NCBI GenBank assembly: GCA_016840645.1
Contig: JAEORY010000060.1
Location: 1 to 13,338 of the forward strand
DNA length: 13,338 nucleotides
Reading direction: 5' to 3'
Source: Candidatus Borrarchaeota archaeon
Lineage (GTDB): Archaea > Asgardarchaeota > Sifarchaeia > Borrarchaeales > Borrarchaeaceae
Shown here: positions 1 to 5,724 of the stretch, piece after piece
Layout of the letters: each line of letters opens with the position of its first letter
Numbering within the stretch: position 1 is the first letter of the stretch
Program-made: the position numbers and the translations under genes
The notes under the pieces: model-generated
The model's input: the letters and a program-made list of their open reading frames with translations, nothing else
Databases searched by the model: none
Told to the model about the DNA's origin: nothing

Positions 1-1
1 A

Positions 2-220
2 GATGGCCAAAGAGACCCGCTGTTCGTTGATGACTCTATAGGTTTTTTTTTCCTGCTGCTTGCACTTGGAAGCCAGCGTATCGATCCAATGGTCGGACCA
101 TAACTCGGCTAAGAGTTTTTGAGCGGCTTGCATCACAATTTCTCGTAGCATATCCAGTTGATGGCGTAAGGTGGTGTCTTGTGGGAGTTTTAGTGGATAA
201 GTTTGCGTCAGCGAGGTCAT
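2..220 (-). CDS. TnpB-like transposase (IS200/IS605-type), N-terminal part, cut by window edge
   Basis: Reading the minus strand from ATG at 220 gives 73 codons without a stop to the window edge. The protein starts with a short strand (TQTYPLKLP) and then a long amphipathic helix (LRHQLDMLREIVMQAAQKLLAELW). This is the usual opening of TnpB-type proteins of IS200/IS605 elements, which are RNA-guided nucleases that help the element persist. The RuvC motifs and zinc ribbon that would prove this lie outside the window. A GGAGAG site lies 10 bases before the ATG. Base composition is richer in G+C than the flanking archaeal sequence, which suits a transferred element. Another transposase family with a similar helical N-terminus is possible. 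Confidence 0.55.
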   Translation of the reverse strand, partial: MTSLTQTYPLKLPQDTTLRHQLDMLREIVMQAAQKLLAELWSDHWIDTLASKCKQQEKKTYRVINEQRVSLAI

Positions 221-485
221 AAGTGTAGATCTCTCCTGCATTATAGGCGGTGTTGTCGTTCAGAGAGTTAGCGGCATCCTAGTATAGAGAAACTAGCTAT
301 AAAAAGACAACTTATTTTAAGTATTAACAAGTGCCCCTTCATCAGACTCCTCCATCCTCGAAATAGTTGTCTACAAAACGATACATTTGTCTATAAAATG
401 CGTCAAATGCTATATACTCCTATAAGTAAGTTAAGTTAATCTATATTCTTACAAGTTGAGAATAGATGATTCATGTTTTTTGTTG
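221..485. other. Intergenic region between transposase and nikR: element edge and nikR leader
   Basis: The half next to the transposase is G+C-richer and probably contains the left end of the mobile element; I could not fix its boundary. The half next to nikR is AT-rich and holds a 12-base tandem repeat (367-398) and a TATATA run at 411-416 that could be the nikR TATA box. I see no gene of useful length on either strand. Confidence 0.45.
367..398 (+). repeat. Pair of 12-base direct repeats upstream of nikR
   Basis: TTGTCTACAAAA at 367-378 recurs as TTGTCTATAAAA at 387-398, 11 of 12 identical and offset by 20 bases, about two helical turns. It lies just upstream of the TATATA run at 411-416, so it may be a regulator or basal-factor site for nikR. 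It does not resemble the NikR operators found before nikM. Confidence 0.4.
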
Positions 486-917
486 GTGATAAAAATTTCA
501 AAAAGCACAGTTATTAGTATGTCATTACCAGCGAAGTTGATAGCGCAAATCGATGACATAACTGAAAGAGAAGGCTATGCAAGTCGTTCCGAAGTAATAA
601 GAAAAGCACTTAGGGTTTTAATTTCGGAAGATGCATGGCTAACAAATCATCAAGATACCATGTTTATCGCAACTATAACAGTATTTTATGAAGATGATGC
701 TTCATCCACTGAGCGATTATCAGCGGTTTTTCATAAGTACACAGATCTTGTAAAAGCCCGCACTCATTCTCATTTACATTCAGAGTATTGTCTCGAAGTA
801 CTTGTGTGTCATGGAAAGGCTTCAGAAATCAAGAAGCTAAAAAATGATTTAACAGTGCTTCGAGGAATTCAAGAACTTCGTGTGGTTACTATAAAAGCAG
901 ATGCTAAAGAATCGTAG
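486..917 (+). CDS. nikR: Nickel-responsive transcriptional regulator NikR
   Basis: NikR is a ribbon-helix-helix DNA-binding protein that represses nickel uptake genes when it binds Ni(II). The N-terminal domain is clear: strand TVISMSLP, then two helices including GYASRSEVIRKALR. The C-terminal ACT-like nickel domain keeps all four ligands of the E. coli protein with identical spacing: His83 in FHKY, His94 and His96 in THSHLHSEYCLE, and Cys102. From GTG at 486 the product is 143 residues, close to the usual 130-150. TTG at 483 or TTG at 456 are alternative starts; the chosen one leaves the normal short lead before the DNA-binding strand. No good ribosome binding site is visible, so the transcript may be leaderless. 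Matching operators lie before nikM. Confidence 0.93.
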   Translation: MIKISKSTVISMSLPAKLIAQIDDITEREGYASRSEVIRKALRVLISEDAWLTNHQDTMFIATITVFYEDDASSTERLSAVFHKYTDLVKARTHSHLHSEYCLEVLVCHGKASEIKKLKNDLTVLRGIQELRVVTIKADAKES

Positions 918-1011
918 AAGACTCTATTAATTGCGTTGAATACATATTCCATGCATATGGCCTATTCTCTTGTATTTTTATTGATATACGTTGCTTAGCT
1001 CTTTAACGGCC

Positions 1012-1167
1012 TTATAATTTAGCCTCTAACTCGTTAATTCTTTTCAACAAGCTTTCTGTGATTTTTGTTAAGCTAAGGATCGCCAATTTGATAGTGGGAT
1101 CCTTTATGCCCTTTGTTTCCGCCTTCAATTTCTTGATAATCGATTCAATTTCCACTTCAAGACCCAT
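1012..1167 (-). CDS. Small helical protein of 51 residues, function unknown
   Basis: From ATG at 1167 the minus strand reads 51 codons to TAA. GGAGGG lies four bases or so upstream of the start, one of the best ribosome binding sites in the window, and a TTTTTTATAG run near 1202-1211 could be its TATA box. The product starts MGLEVEIESIIKKLKAE and ends KITESLLKRINELEAKL. It looks like two charged amphipathic helices around a KDPTIKLAIL turn, so a helical hairpin or coiled-coil dimer is plausible. It contains no cysteine or histidine, so direct metal binding is unlikely. It converges with nikR and diverges from nikM. I do not recognise the family. Confidence 0.65.
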   Translation of the reverse strand: MGLEVEIESIIKKLKAETKGIKDPTIKLAILSLTKITESLLKRINELEAKL

Positions 1168-1278
1168 ATTATCCCTCCTATTACTATTCATGCAGTTTTG
1201 CTATAAAAAAGAAAGTTGAGTTGCGTGAAAGTGTTATTTCAGGTAACTCGCCTAGTAAAAAGCATTTCCATCTATACG

Positions 1279-1306
1279 ATATTACGCGCTCGCAAAGACG
1301 TAACAC
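1279..1306 (+). promoter_or_regulatory. NikR operator 1 (putative), upstream of nikM
   Basis: ATATTAC-N14-GTAACAC. The right arm equals the half-site of the known bacterial NikR operator (GTGTTAC-N13/14-GTAACAC as I recall it), and the left arm keeps the TTAC core. The site ends exactly where the TATA-like run TTATATT begins (1307-1313). Its position, its spacing and the presence of nikR next door support the call; binding is inferred. Confidence 0.65.
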
Positions 1307-1313
1307 TTATATT
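1307..1313 (+). promoter_or_regulatory. Probable TATA box of nikMN
   Basis: TTATATT lies between the two NikR operators. A start site about 25 bases further on (near 1335) would fall inside operator 2, so bound NikR would cover both the upstream promoter edge and the transcription start. This is inferred from sequence and spacing only. Confidence 0.4.
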
Positions 1314-1322
1314 CTTTTTGGA

Positions 1323-1350
1323 GTATTACGAATACCGTAATCAGTAATAT
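1323..1350 (+). promoter_or_regulatory. NikR operator 2 (putative), upstream of nikM
   Basis: GTATTAC-N14-GTAATAT: the arms are complementary at six of seven positions, with the same 14-base spacer as operator 1. The two sites start 44 bases apart, about four helical turns, so two NikR tetramers could lie on the same face of the DNA. It would cover the predicted nikMN transcription start. Confidence 0.7.
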
Positions 1351-1444
1351 TTTAATGAGTTTTCTCTGTAAAGAGGCAGTAATACCCATATACAACGCCT
1401 CTAAATTACAGAGAGACAAGAAAAGAATAAGAGGAGTCAATAAT

Positions 1445-2113
1445 ATGCATATTCCTGATGGAATTATTCCTATAGAACAAGCGATTGTCTATTTAGTAAT
1501 TGCAGTAATTTTTATTGCATATTCGATCTATAGAATAGGAAAAGGTCTCGAAGACAAACACATACCGCTTCTTGGCGTTTTAGCAGCGGGCATTTTTGCA
1601 GCTCAGATGTTCAACTTCCCAGTACCTTACGGTTCAAGTGGTCATCTTGTGGGCACAGCTCTAGCTACTGCCTATGTGGGGCCTGCTGGCGCAATAGTGA
1701 TTATTGCAAGTGTTTTATTAGTGCAGGCATTCTTTGGCGACGGCGGTATTACAGCTTACGGTGCTAATGTGCTTAATATGGGAGTTATTGGAGGTTTAGT
1801 AAGCTGGGCGGTCATTGGATTTGTCGTTAAAGTAGTTTTAAAAGACAATAAGAACGCGAAAACCATTGCTGTCGGAATTGCAGGATTTGTAGCTACTGTT
1901 GTTGCAGCTTTCGTTGCTTCCCTGGAAATGATAGTTGCAGGATTAGAACCAGCAGCACTTGTAATTGGGTGGATGGTTGGCTTACACGCAATAATTGGAA
2001 TCGGTGAGGCAGTAATTTCAATGGCAATTGTTGCATACACAACAAAAGTACGCCCTGATCTTCTAGAGATGACACATTTCGAATTGGCACCTGGAGTTAT
2101 GACATCCGAATGA
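1445..2113 (+). CDS. nikM: Nickel ECF transporter substrate-binding membrane subunit NikM (CbiM family)
   Basis: This is the substrate-binding S component of an energy-coupling-factor importer for nickel or cobalt. The true start is ATG 1445, eight bases after GAGGAG: it gives the signature N-terminus MHIPDG, where Met1 and His2 bind the metal and must be exposed. A longer open frame from 1355 would bury this motif. His67 in YGSSGHLVG is the further expected ligand, and GDGGITAYGANVLNMG is the other family block. Length is 222 residues with about six or seven membrane segments. NikN follows after ten bases. Cobalt cannot be excluded from the protein, but the neighbouring nikR and the two NikR-type operators argue for nickel. 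Confidence 0.92.
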   Translation: MHIPDGIIPIEQAIVYLVIAVIFIAYSIYRIGKGLEDKHIPLLGVLAAGIFAAQMFNFPVPYGSSGHLVGTALATAYVGPAGAIVIIASVLLVQAFFGDGGITAYGANVLNMGVIGGLVSWAVIGFVVKVVLKDNKNAKTIAVGIAGFVATVVAAFVASLEMIVAGLEPAALVIGWMVGLHAIIGIGEAVISMAIVAYTTKVRPDLLEMTHFELAPGVMTSE

Positions 2114-2123
2114 GGTGAAAATA

Positions 2124-2408
2124 ATGGCTGCAACTACTAAAGAAGGTTTTACAATTCCTAGATACGTGATATTGTCACTGATAGTAGCATTTGTAATCAT
2201 GGCTGTATTTGCATTTATAGCCTCAGAAAATCCAGATGGTCTTGAGAGAATGTTCGAAGCAGTCGGCGTGGAAGGTGCAGAGGGCGGCTTTTTATCGTTT
2301 GGTGAAGGGTTCGCGGCTGATCTTCTAACTATGGCGGTCGGTATGGTTAGTGTGTTCGCAATCATCATTGTGATAATGCTGGCAGTTCGGTATCTAAAAA
2401 GAAGCTGA
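2124..2408 (+). CDS. nikN: Nickel ECF transporter accessory membrane subunit NikN (PDGLE family)
   Basis: A 94-residue protein with two membrane segments (about 13-33 and 66-90) flanking an outer loop with the PDGLE motif at 37-41, typical of NikN and of the C-terminal extension of some NikM proteins. It is thought to work with NikM during metal loading. GAGGTGA overlaps the nikM stop codon and sits six bases before ATG 2124; GTG at 2115 is part of that binding site, so it is not taken as the start. The gene is translationally coupled to nikM. Confidence 0.85.
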   Translation: MAATTKEGFTIPRYVILSLIVAFVIMAVFAFIASENPDGLERMFEAVGVEGAEGGFLSFGEGFAADLLTMAVGMVSVFAIIIVIMLAVRYLKRS

Positions 2409-2450
2409 ATTTTTTTCTTACTTATATGTAAGTTTCACAATCTTTTTTTT
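2409..2450 (+). terminator. T-rich region with weak hairpin after nikN
   Basis: A T7 run directly follows the nikN stop. CTTAC-TTATAT-GTAAG (2417-2432) can form a short stem and is followed by a T8 run near 2443-2450. T-runs of this kind commonly end archaeal transcripts. If active it would separate, at least partly, nikMN from nikQ. Confidence 0.35.
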
Positions 2451-2515
2451 ATACTTTTTATATTCACGACACCATAAGTCGTTGGAAGAATTTCTCTCTC
2501 AGTGGAGACCTAATT

Positions 2516-3319
2516 ATGAAAGGGCACTACTTTACGTTACCTTTTAGAAAATTTAGTGGGGAAAGTCCTCCACAGTTATCGCCTGCAGCGAAAGTCGTAC
2601 TCATGATTGCATTTGCCGTCGCAGTCGTTGCAAACACAGATTTTGTCATAATTTTTTTGACTTTCATTTTCGCATTAGTTCTCGCAAAGTCACTACAAGG
2701 GCGAATTCTTCATGCCATAGAGCATTCCTGGGTGGCAATTCCCGTGCTGTTTTCCCTCGGAATCTTTAACACGTTTTCAAAAGGGTCTCCTGACGCAATT
2801 ATCACTACATTTCAACTTTTAGGGTTCACGATAAATGTCTATCAAGAAGGATTGCGATTCTTTGCCCTGATAATGCTCAGAGGGATTTGTGCGGTTTTGA
2901 TAATCACAACATTTACGTCCTCGATGTGCTTACAAGAATTTATCGACGGACTGAGAGTCATACATCTCCCTGAGACAATGGTGTCAATAATCATGCTCAT
3001 GTTACGCTACGCGCCTCTTATCTTTGAGGAAGCGGCAACTGTTCGAACCGCCCAGAGTTTAAGAGGACTGGAGCTCGCATCAAGAAAATCGCGTTTCGCA
3101 GCAGTTGCGGCGATGTTGGGAATGATTTTCATTCGCTCTTACGACAGAGGACTTGCAGTTTATGAAGCGATGTCCCTTCGTGGACTGAAAAGCAAAAGTC
3201 GATTCGGAAGAAAAAAGGGAATTACAGCGCGCGAGTACGCGCTGATTGTGGGTTGTATTCTTCTTTGTATAGCGATTTGGATTATGATAGAGCTATGGCT
3301 TCCGATCGAGTTTTTTTGA
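2516..3319 (+). CDS. nikQ: ECF transporter transmembrane coupling subunit NikQ/CbiQ
   Basis: This is the T component that couples the ATPase dimer to NikM. The 267-residue protein has several hydrophobic segments (about 26-58, 72-86, 112-134, 154-170, 242-260). It also carries the two cytoplasmic coupling-helix signatures, AQSLRG at 179-184 and EAMSLRG at 217-223, which dock into the ATPase. The N-terminal part with SGESPPQLSPAAKVVL is also typical. ATG 2516 is preceded by GTGGAG at eight bases. It lies about 107 bases after nikN and shares its orientation. Nickel specificity follows from context; the protein itself would also fit a cobalt system. Confidence 0.88.
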   Translation: MKGHYFTLPFRKFSGESPPQLSPAAKVVLMIAFAVAVVANTDFVIIFLTFIFALVLAKSLQGRILHAIEHSWVAIPVLFSLGIFNTFSKGSPDAIITTFQLLGFTINVYQEGLRFFALIMLRGICAVLIITTFTSSMCLQEFIDGLRVIHLPETMVSIIMLMLRYAPLIFEEAATVRTAQSLRGLELASRKSRFAAVAAMLGMIFIRSYDRGLAVYEAMSLRGLKSKSRFGRKKGITAREYALIVGCILLCIAIWIMIELWLPIEFF

Positions 3320-3600
3320 CCTTTCTCGTCCCCGTACCTGTCATCCATTCCCGTCTCAGAAGGCGTCAGACCTCTCAGGTTCAGTCTCATGCACAAGAAC
3401 GTGTTCTCCGCGTGATGCGAGGAACACTCCGTCTTGTAGTGCGAGTATTTACCAGCAAATACAAACAGACTTTCTCATAGAAGAACCCGTATGCTTCTTG
3501 GAACGGAGGCTGAGAGGATGATACCTTAAAAGGCGATACCTGCGTGATTAACTCGCTTTTTGCCCCTACAGAACCAATATTCGCATACACAAAATGCCTC
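3320..3600. other. G+C-richer structured segment splitting nikQ from nikO: candidate noncoding RNA or relic of a mobile element
   Basis: The stretch is G+C-richer than both neighbours and contains a nested fold (stem coordinates given in the entry for 3371-3517). On the minus strand, protein-like reading appears in all three frames with stops and shifts between them. One frame contains RGEHVLVHETEPERSDAF before a stop and another contains NLRGLTPSETGMDDRYG. A decayed gene end, for example of a transposon, is therefore possible. On the plus strand a GCG...CGC stem with T5 (3543-3561) looks like an RNA end. I could not match RNase P, SRP RNA or a cobalamin riboswitch. Confidence 0.4.
3371..3517 (+). 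ncRNA. Predicted three-way-junction RNA of unknown family
   Basis: Stem 1 pairs CCTCTCAG 3371-3378 with CTGAGAGG 3510-3517, eight perfect pairs. Directly inside, 3379-3425 folds on itself: GTTC with GAAC, CTC with GAG and GCA with TGC, around an AGAA/TTCT tip. One base later CTCCGT 3427-3432 pairs with ACGGAG 3503-3508 and encloses two hairpins, GTATTT-ACCAGC-AAATAC (3445-3462) and AGAAG...CTTCT (3479-3498). The stems abut with only zero or one unpaired base, which is unlikely by chance. The strand is uncertain, because inverted stems fold on either strand. The plus strand is preferred because T5 follows at 3557-3561. Confidence 0.4.
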
Positions 3601-3762
3601 CTATTTATGATTTCCCACACTATAATTGGCAATCGTGTGTTATAAACATTGTTTAGAAAAAATTATTCGTTTAAACTGATTGAATGTTCATACCGAGTAA
3701 TAAGAATAGAACGTACATAAATGATTGAGGGTTGATCAGATTTTACAAACGGAATTCGCACA

Positions 3763-3909
3763 ATGGATTGCTCGTATTGCAAAAATAAGTGTAATAAAAT
3801 TTTATCGTATCTGGATCATATAAATATAAATAAAAAGATCCTTAACTCTCTAAAACTCTGGAACTCAAGAAGTTCAGTCATTTTGCTAAAACAAGCAAAT
3901 CTCGATTAA
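3763..3909 (+). CDS. Doubtful 48-residue open frame with a Cys-x2-Cys-x3-Cys start
   Basis: ATG 3763 opens 48 codons ending in TAA. The product begins MDCSYCKNKCNKIL, so three cysteines fall within ten residues, a pattern that could bind metal. It ends 64 bases before nikO. Against it, no ribosome binding site is visible, the rest of the product is Asn/Lys/Leu-rich as expected of random AT-rich sequence, and the best TATA box for nikO lies inside it. I regard it as more likely noncoding than coding. Confidence 0.2.
   Translation: MDCSYCKNKCNKILSYLDHININKKILNSLKLWNSRSSVILLKQANLD
3819..3835 (+). promoter_or_regulatory. TATA-box candidate for nikO
   Basis: TATAAATATAAATAAAA is the strongest TATA-like run in the gap before nikO. 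A start about 25 bases downstream would leave a leader of some 120 bases that contains the palindrome at 3902-3913. Confidence 0.35.
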
Positions 3910-3913
3910 TCGA
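3902..3913 (+). repeat. Perfect 12-base palindrome in the nikO leader
   Basis: TCGATTAATCGA is a perfect palindrome about 60 bases before the nikO start. It could be an operator for a small dimeric regulator. It differs from the NikR operators. Confidence 0.35.
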
Positions 3914-3973
3914 AATGTCTAGAACCATAATGCATTGAGAGTTACATTATCACATGGATTTGGAGGAGTATTA

Positions 3974-4726
3974 GTGGATTACTCAGTGGCAGTGGAGTTT
4001 AAAAACGTTTCATTTCAATATCAACATGGTTCAAAAGGATTTCTAATGGAAGATATTAGTTTTTCAATTCCTCAAGGAACTAAATTTGCCATCGCAGGTC
4101 CAAATGGGGCTGGAAAAACAACGCTTTTGAAAATGATTGTAGGATTAAATACCCCAATTAAAGGAGAGGTACGTGTTTTCGATAAAACTGTCAGCAAAGA
4201 AACAATAGATGACATAAGGAGAGAAGTAGGATTTGTATTTCAAAATCCGGATAATCAAGTCTTTGCTACGACTTGTTTTGAAGACGTGGCCTTTGGACCT
4301 CGCAACCTAGGGCTTCCAGAAAATGAAGTTGAAGAAATTGTATATGATGCTCTTAGGAAAATGGGAATGGAAGAATGGAAAGACTATTCTCCATTTAACT
4401 TAAGTTTCGGTCAAAAGAAGAGGGTCGCAATTGCAGGCGTCTTAGCCATGGATCCAAAAATGTTAATATTCGATGAACCCTTTGCTAATCTAGATTTGCC
4501 GACAACAATAGCGCTAATTAAACTCTTAAACGAAATTACACAAGAAAAAGAATTGGCCATATTATTTGCATCTCATGACCATAGATTCCATAAATGGTCA
4601 GAAAACTTACTTGTCCTCAACAGAGGCAAAATGATCTTCTGCGGGCCTACAAGTGAGGGGATGCAAAATCAAATGGTGAAAGAGGCTTTAGGAGACCCTT
4701 CAGAATTAGATGAAATATTACGGTAG
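3974..4726 (+). CDS. nikO: Nickel ECF transporter ATPase NikO/CbiO
   Basis: This is the cytoplasmic ATP-binding subunit that powers uptake; as the only ATPase here it probably works as a homodimer. From GTG 3974 the protein is 250 residues. Walker A GPNGAGKTT lies at 42-50, Q-loop FQNPDNQVF at about 89-97, signature LSFGQ at 143-147 (a variant of LSGGQ), Walker B LIFDEP at 164-169 and the H-loop SHD at 200-202. The start is chosen because GGAGGAG lies five bases before GTG 3974; an upstream TTG at 3935 would place that site inside the gene. NikO is separated from nikQ by about 650 bases, unusual for an operon that is normally compact. Confidence 0.92.
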   Translation: MDYSVAVEFKNVSFQYQHGSKGFLMEDISFSIPQGTKFAIAGPNGAGKTTLLKMIVGLNTPIKGEVRVFDKTVSKETIDDIRREVGFVFQNPDNQVFATTCFEDVAFGPRNLGLPENEVEEIVYDALRKMGMEEWKDYSPFNLSFGQKKRVAIAGVLAMDPKMLIFDEPFANLDLPTTIALIKLLNEITQEKELAILFASHDHRFHKWSENLLVLNRGKMIFCGPTSEGMQNQMVKEALGDPSELDEILR

Positions 4727-4737
4727 GGTTTTTAGTG

Positions 4738-4756
4738 CATAAATAGTTAATTTATG
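4738..4756 (+). terminator. Hairpin after nikO
   Basis: CATAAAT-AGTTA-ATTTATG is a perfect seven-base-pair stem 12 bases after the nikO stop, preceded by a T5 run at 4729-4733. It may mark or stabilise the transcript end; the stem is AT-rich and weak. Confidence 0.35.
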
Positions 4757-4830
4757 GCTGCATGTGTTTAAGAATCATTAAGAATAAATAGTTCTAAAAC
4801 TCTAGTTTGTTTATGTGGAGGATATAATTG

Positions 4831-5712
4831 ATGGAATCCATTTTTCAAGTCATACGCCAAGACATTAAAACTGCTTTAATAGCTTTCGAAGATGATAATT
4901 TTGATGATATGAACATTTTTGCTAATCGTTCGATGGCCAATGCGATTTTTGGCAATCACAAGAAATTAATTCTTCCAGGATTCTTTCTCAAGGATATTGC
5001 GATTATTTATCGAGACTTAAAATCTCGAAAAGAGCCAACTGCATTTTCAACGGCTAAAGCTGTTTGTAGTAAATATATTAAATTATTAGAAGAGCATATT
5101 GAGGATTTTAGCTTTGATGAAAAGCAACTATGGGAAGAATTTTTCAAATTATTTATAGATCTAAGAGAATTTCGAATGAACAAATATGAATATGAAACCC
5201 ATTTTGAAGATCTAATCTTTTCACGAGATGCTGTCAAATGGTTAATAGAGTTTCTAGGAAACAACAGGGAGGTTTTGTTAGATTTACATAGCCTCTTATT
5301 GAGGGGAATTATAAATGAAATGGATCGAATAATTCGAGTACATTCTGGTGATTTGATAGAAATATACGCGTTATCGCTAATAACGGCGCTTGATAGATTT
5401 TATGCTTATTTCCGAATTGCTTATGTTGCAGAAGAGGGTATTGACAAAGAAACGTTGAAAAAGACACTTTTTTCATATATTGAGAAGATCCAAAGTTTAT
5501 TAACTGGTTCAGAAGTGCAAGTATCAGATGTAATGATTGTTTTATGGGATCTTGTTAAAGATTGGAGAGAATTCTTCATTCGATATATGGAGTCTTTAGC
5601 ACCCCGTCCAGTTAAGGTTGATAAAGAAATAGAAATATCAGAAGAAACGAAAAAAATATTGACCGAGGGTGTAACTAAAGCTTTAGAAAGGGATATAGAA
5701 ACCAAAAAATAA
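4831..5712 (+). CDS. Unknown all-helical protein, first gene of a three-gene HEPN operon
   Basis: The protein has 293 residues and is predicted almost wholly helical and acidic, with no signal peptide or membrane segment. I do not recognise it. Visible features are an early DIKTALIAFEDDNFDDMNIFANRSMANAIF stretch broken by acidic residues (11-40) and several aromatic-rich helices such as KQLWEEFFKLFIDLREFRM and LDRFYAYFRIAY. A polar tail rich in Glu and Lys follows from 260. The early ANRSMANAIFG part recalls the helical scaffolds of HEPN-like proteins, but no R-x4-6-H motif is evident. ATG 4831 follows GGAGG by nine bases; TTG 4828 is possible. The next gene starts 12 bases after its stop, so the three genes are probably co-transcribed. 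Confidence 0.8.
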   Translation: MESIFQVIRQDIKTALIAFEDDNFDDMNIFANRSMANAIFGNHKKLILPGFFLKDIAIIYRDLKSRKEPTAFSTAKAVCSKYIKLLEEHIEDFSFDEKQLWEEFFKLFIDLREFRMNKYEYETHFEDLIFSRDAVKWLIEFLGNNREVLLDLHSLLLRGIINEMDRIIRVHSGDLIEIYALSLITALDRFYAYFRIAYVAEEGIDKETLKKTLFSYIEKIQSLLTGSEVQVSDVMIVLWDLVKDWREFFIRYMESLAPRPVKVDKEIEISEETKKILTEGVTKALERDIETKK

Positions 5713-5724
5713 CAGGAAAAGAAA

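Larger units (their letters stand above)
3601..3973 (+). other. AT-rich region upstream of nikO
   Basis: It has low G+C and no long open frame. It contains TATAAATATAAATAAAA at 3819-3835, a good TATA-box candidate for a separate nikO transcript, and a perfect 12-base palindrome TCGATTAATCGA at 3902-3913. A 48-codon open frame (3763-3909) is listed separately. No copy of the NikR operator seen before nikM was found here. Confidence 0.45.

Noticed and set aside
1756..2368. Open frames on the minus strand opposite nikM and nikN
   Set aside because: They are low-complexity shadows of the membrane-protein genes (Ala/Thr/Ile/Pro-rich) with no ribosome binding site, while the plus-strand genes have family motifs.
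3253..3480. 75-codon plus-strand frame overlapping the end of nikQ
   Set aside because: It starts inside nikQ in another frame, is rich in Arg/Val/Ser without domain character, and runs through the structured segment.
3320..3600. RNase P RNA, SRP RNA or cobalamin riboswitch
   Set aside because: GAGGAACACTCC and ACAGAACC loosely recall RNase P regions, but spacing and the remaining conserved regions are missing. SRP helix 8 and the B12-box were not found.
3387..3632. 81-codon minus-strand frame with AGGAGG near a GTG at 3588
   Set aside because: The binding site is good, but the second half (NTRTTRRSVPRITRRTRSC) reads like noncoding sequence. It is noted only as part of the possible relic.
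1445..4726. Naming the transporter CbiMNQO for cobalt to serve the cobalamin-dependent reductase
   Set aside because: The proteins alone do not exclude cobalt, but nikR and two NikR-type operators point to nickel, and nrdJ is unlinked in strand and regulation.
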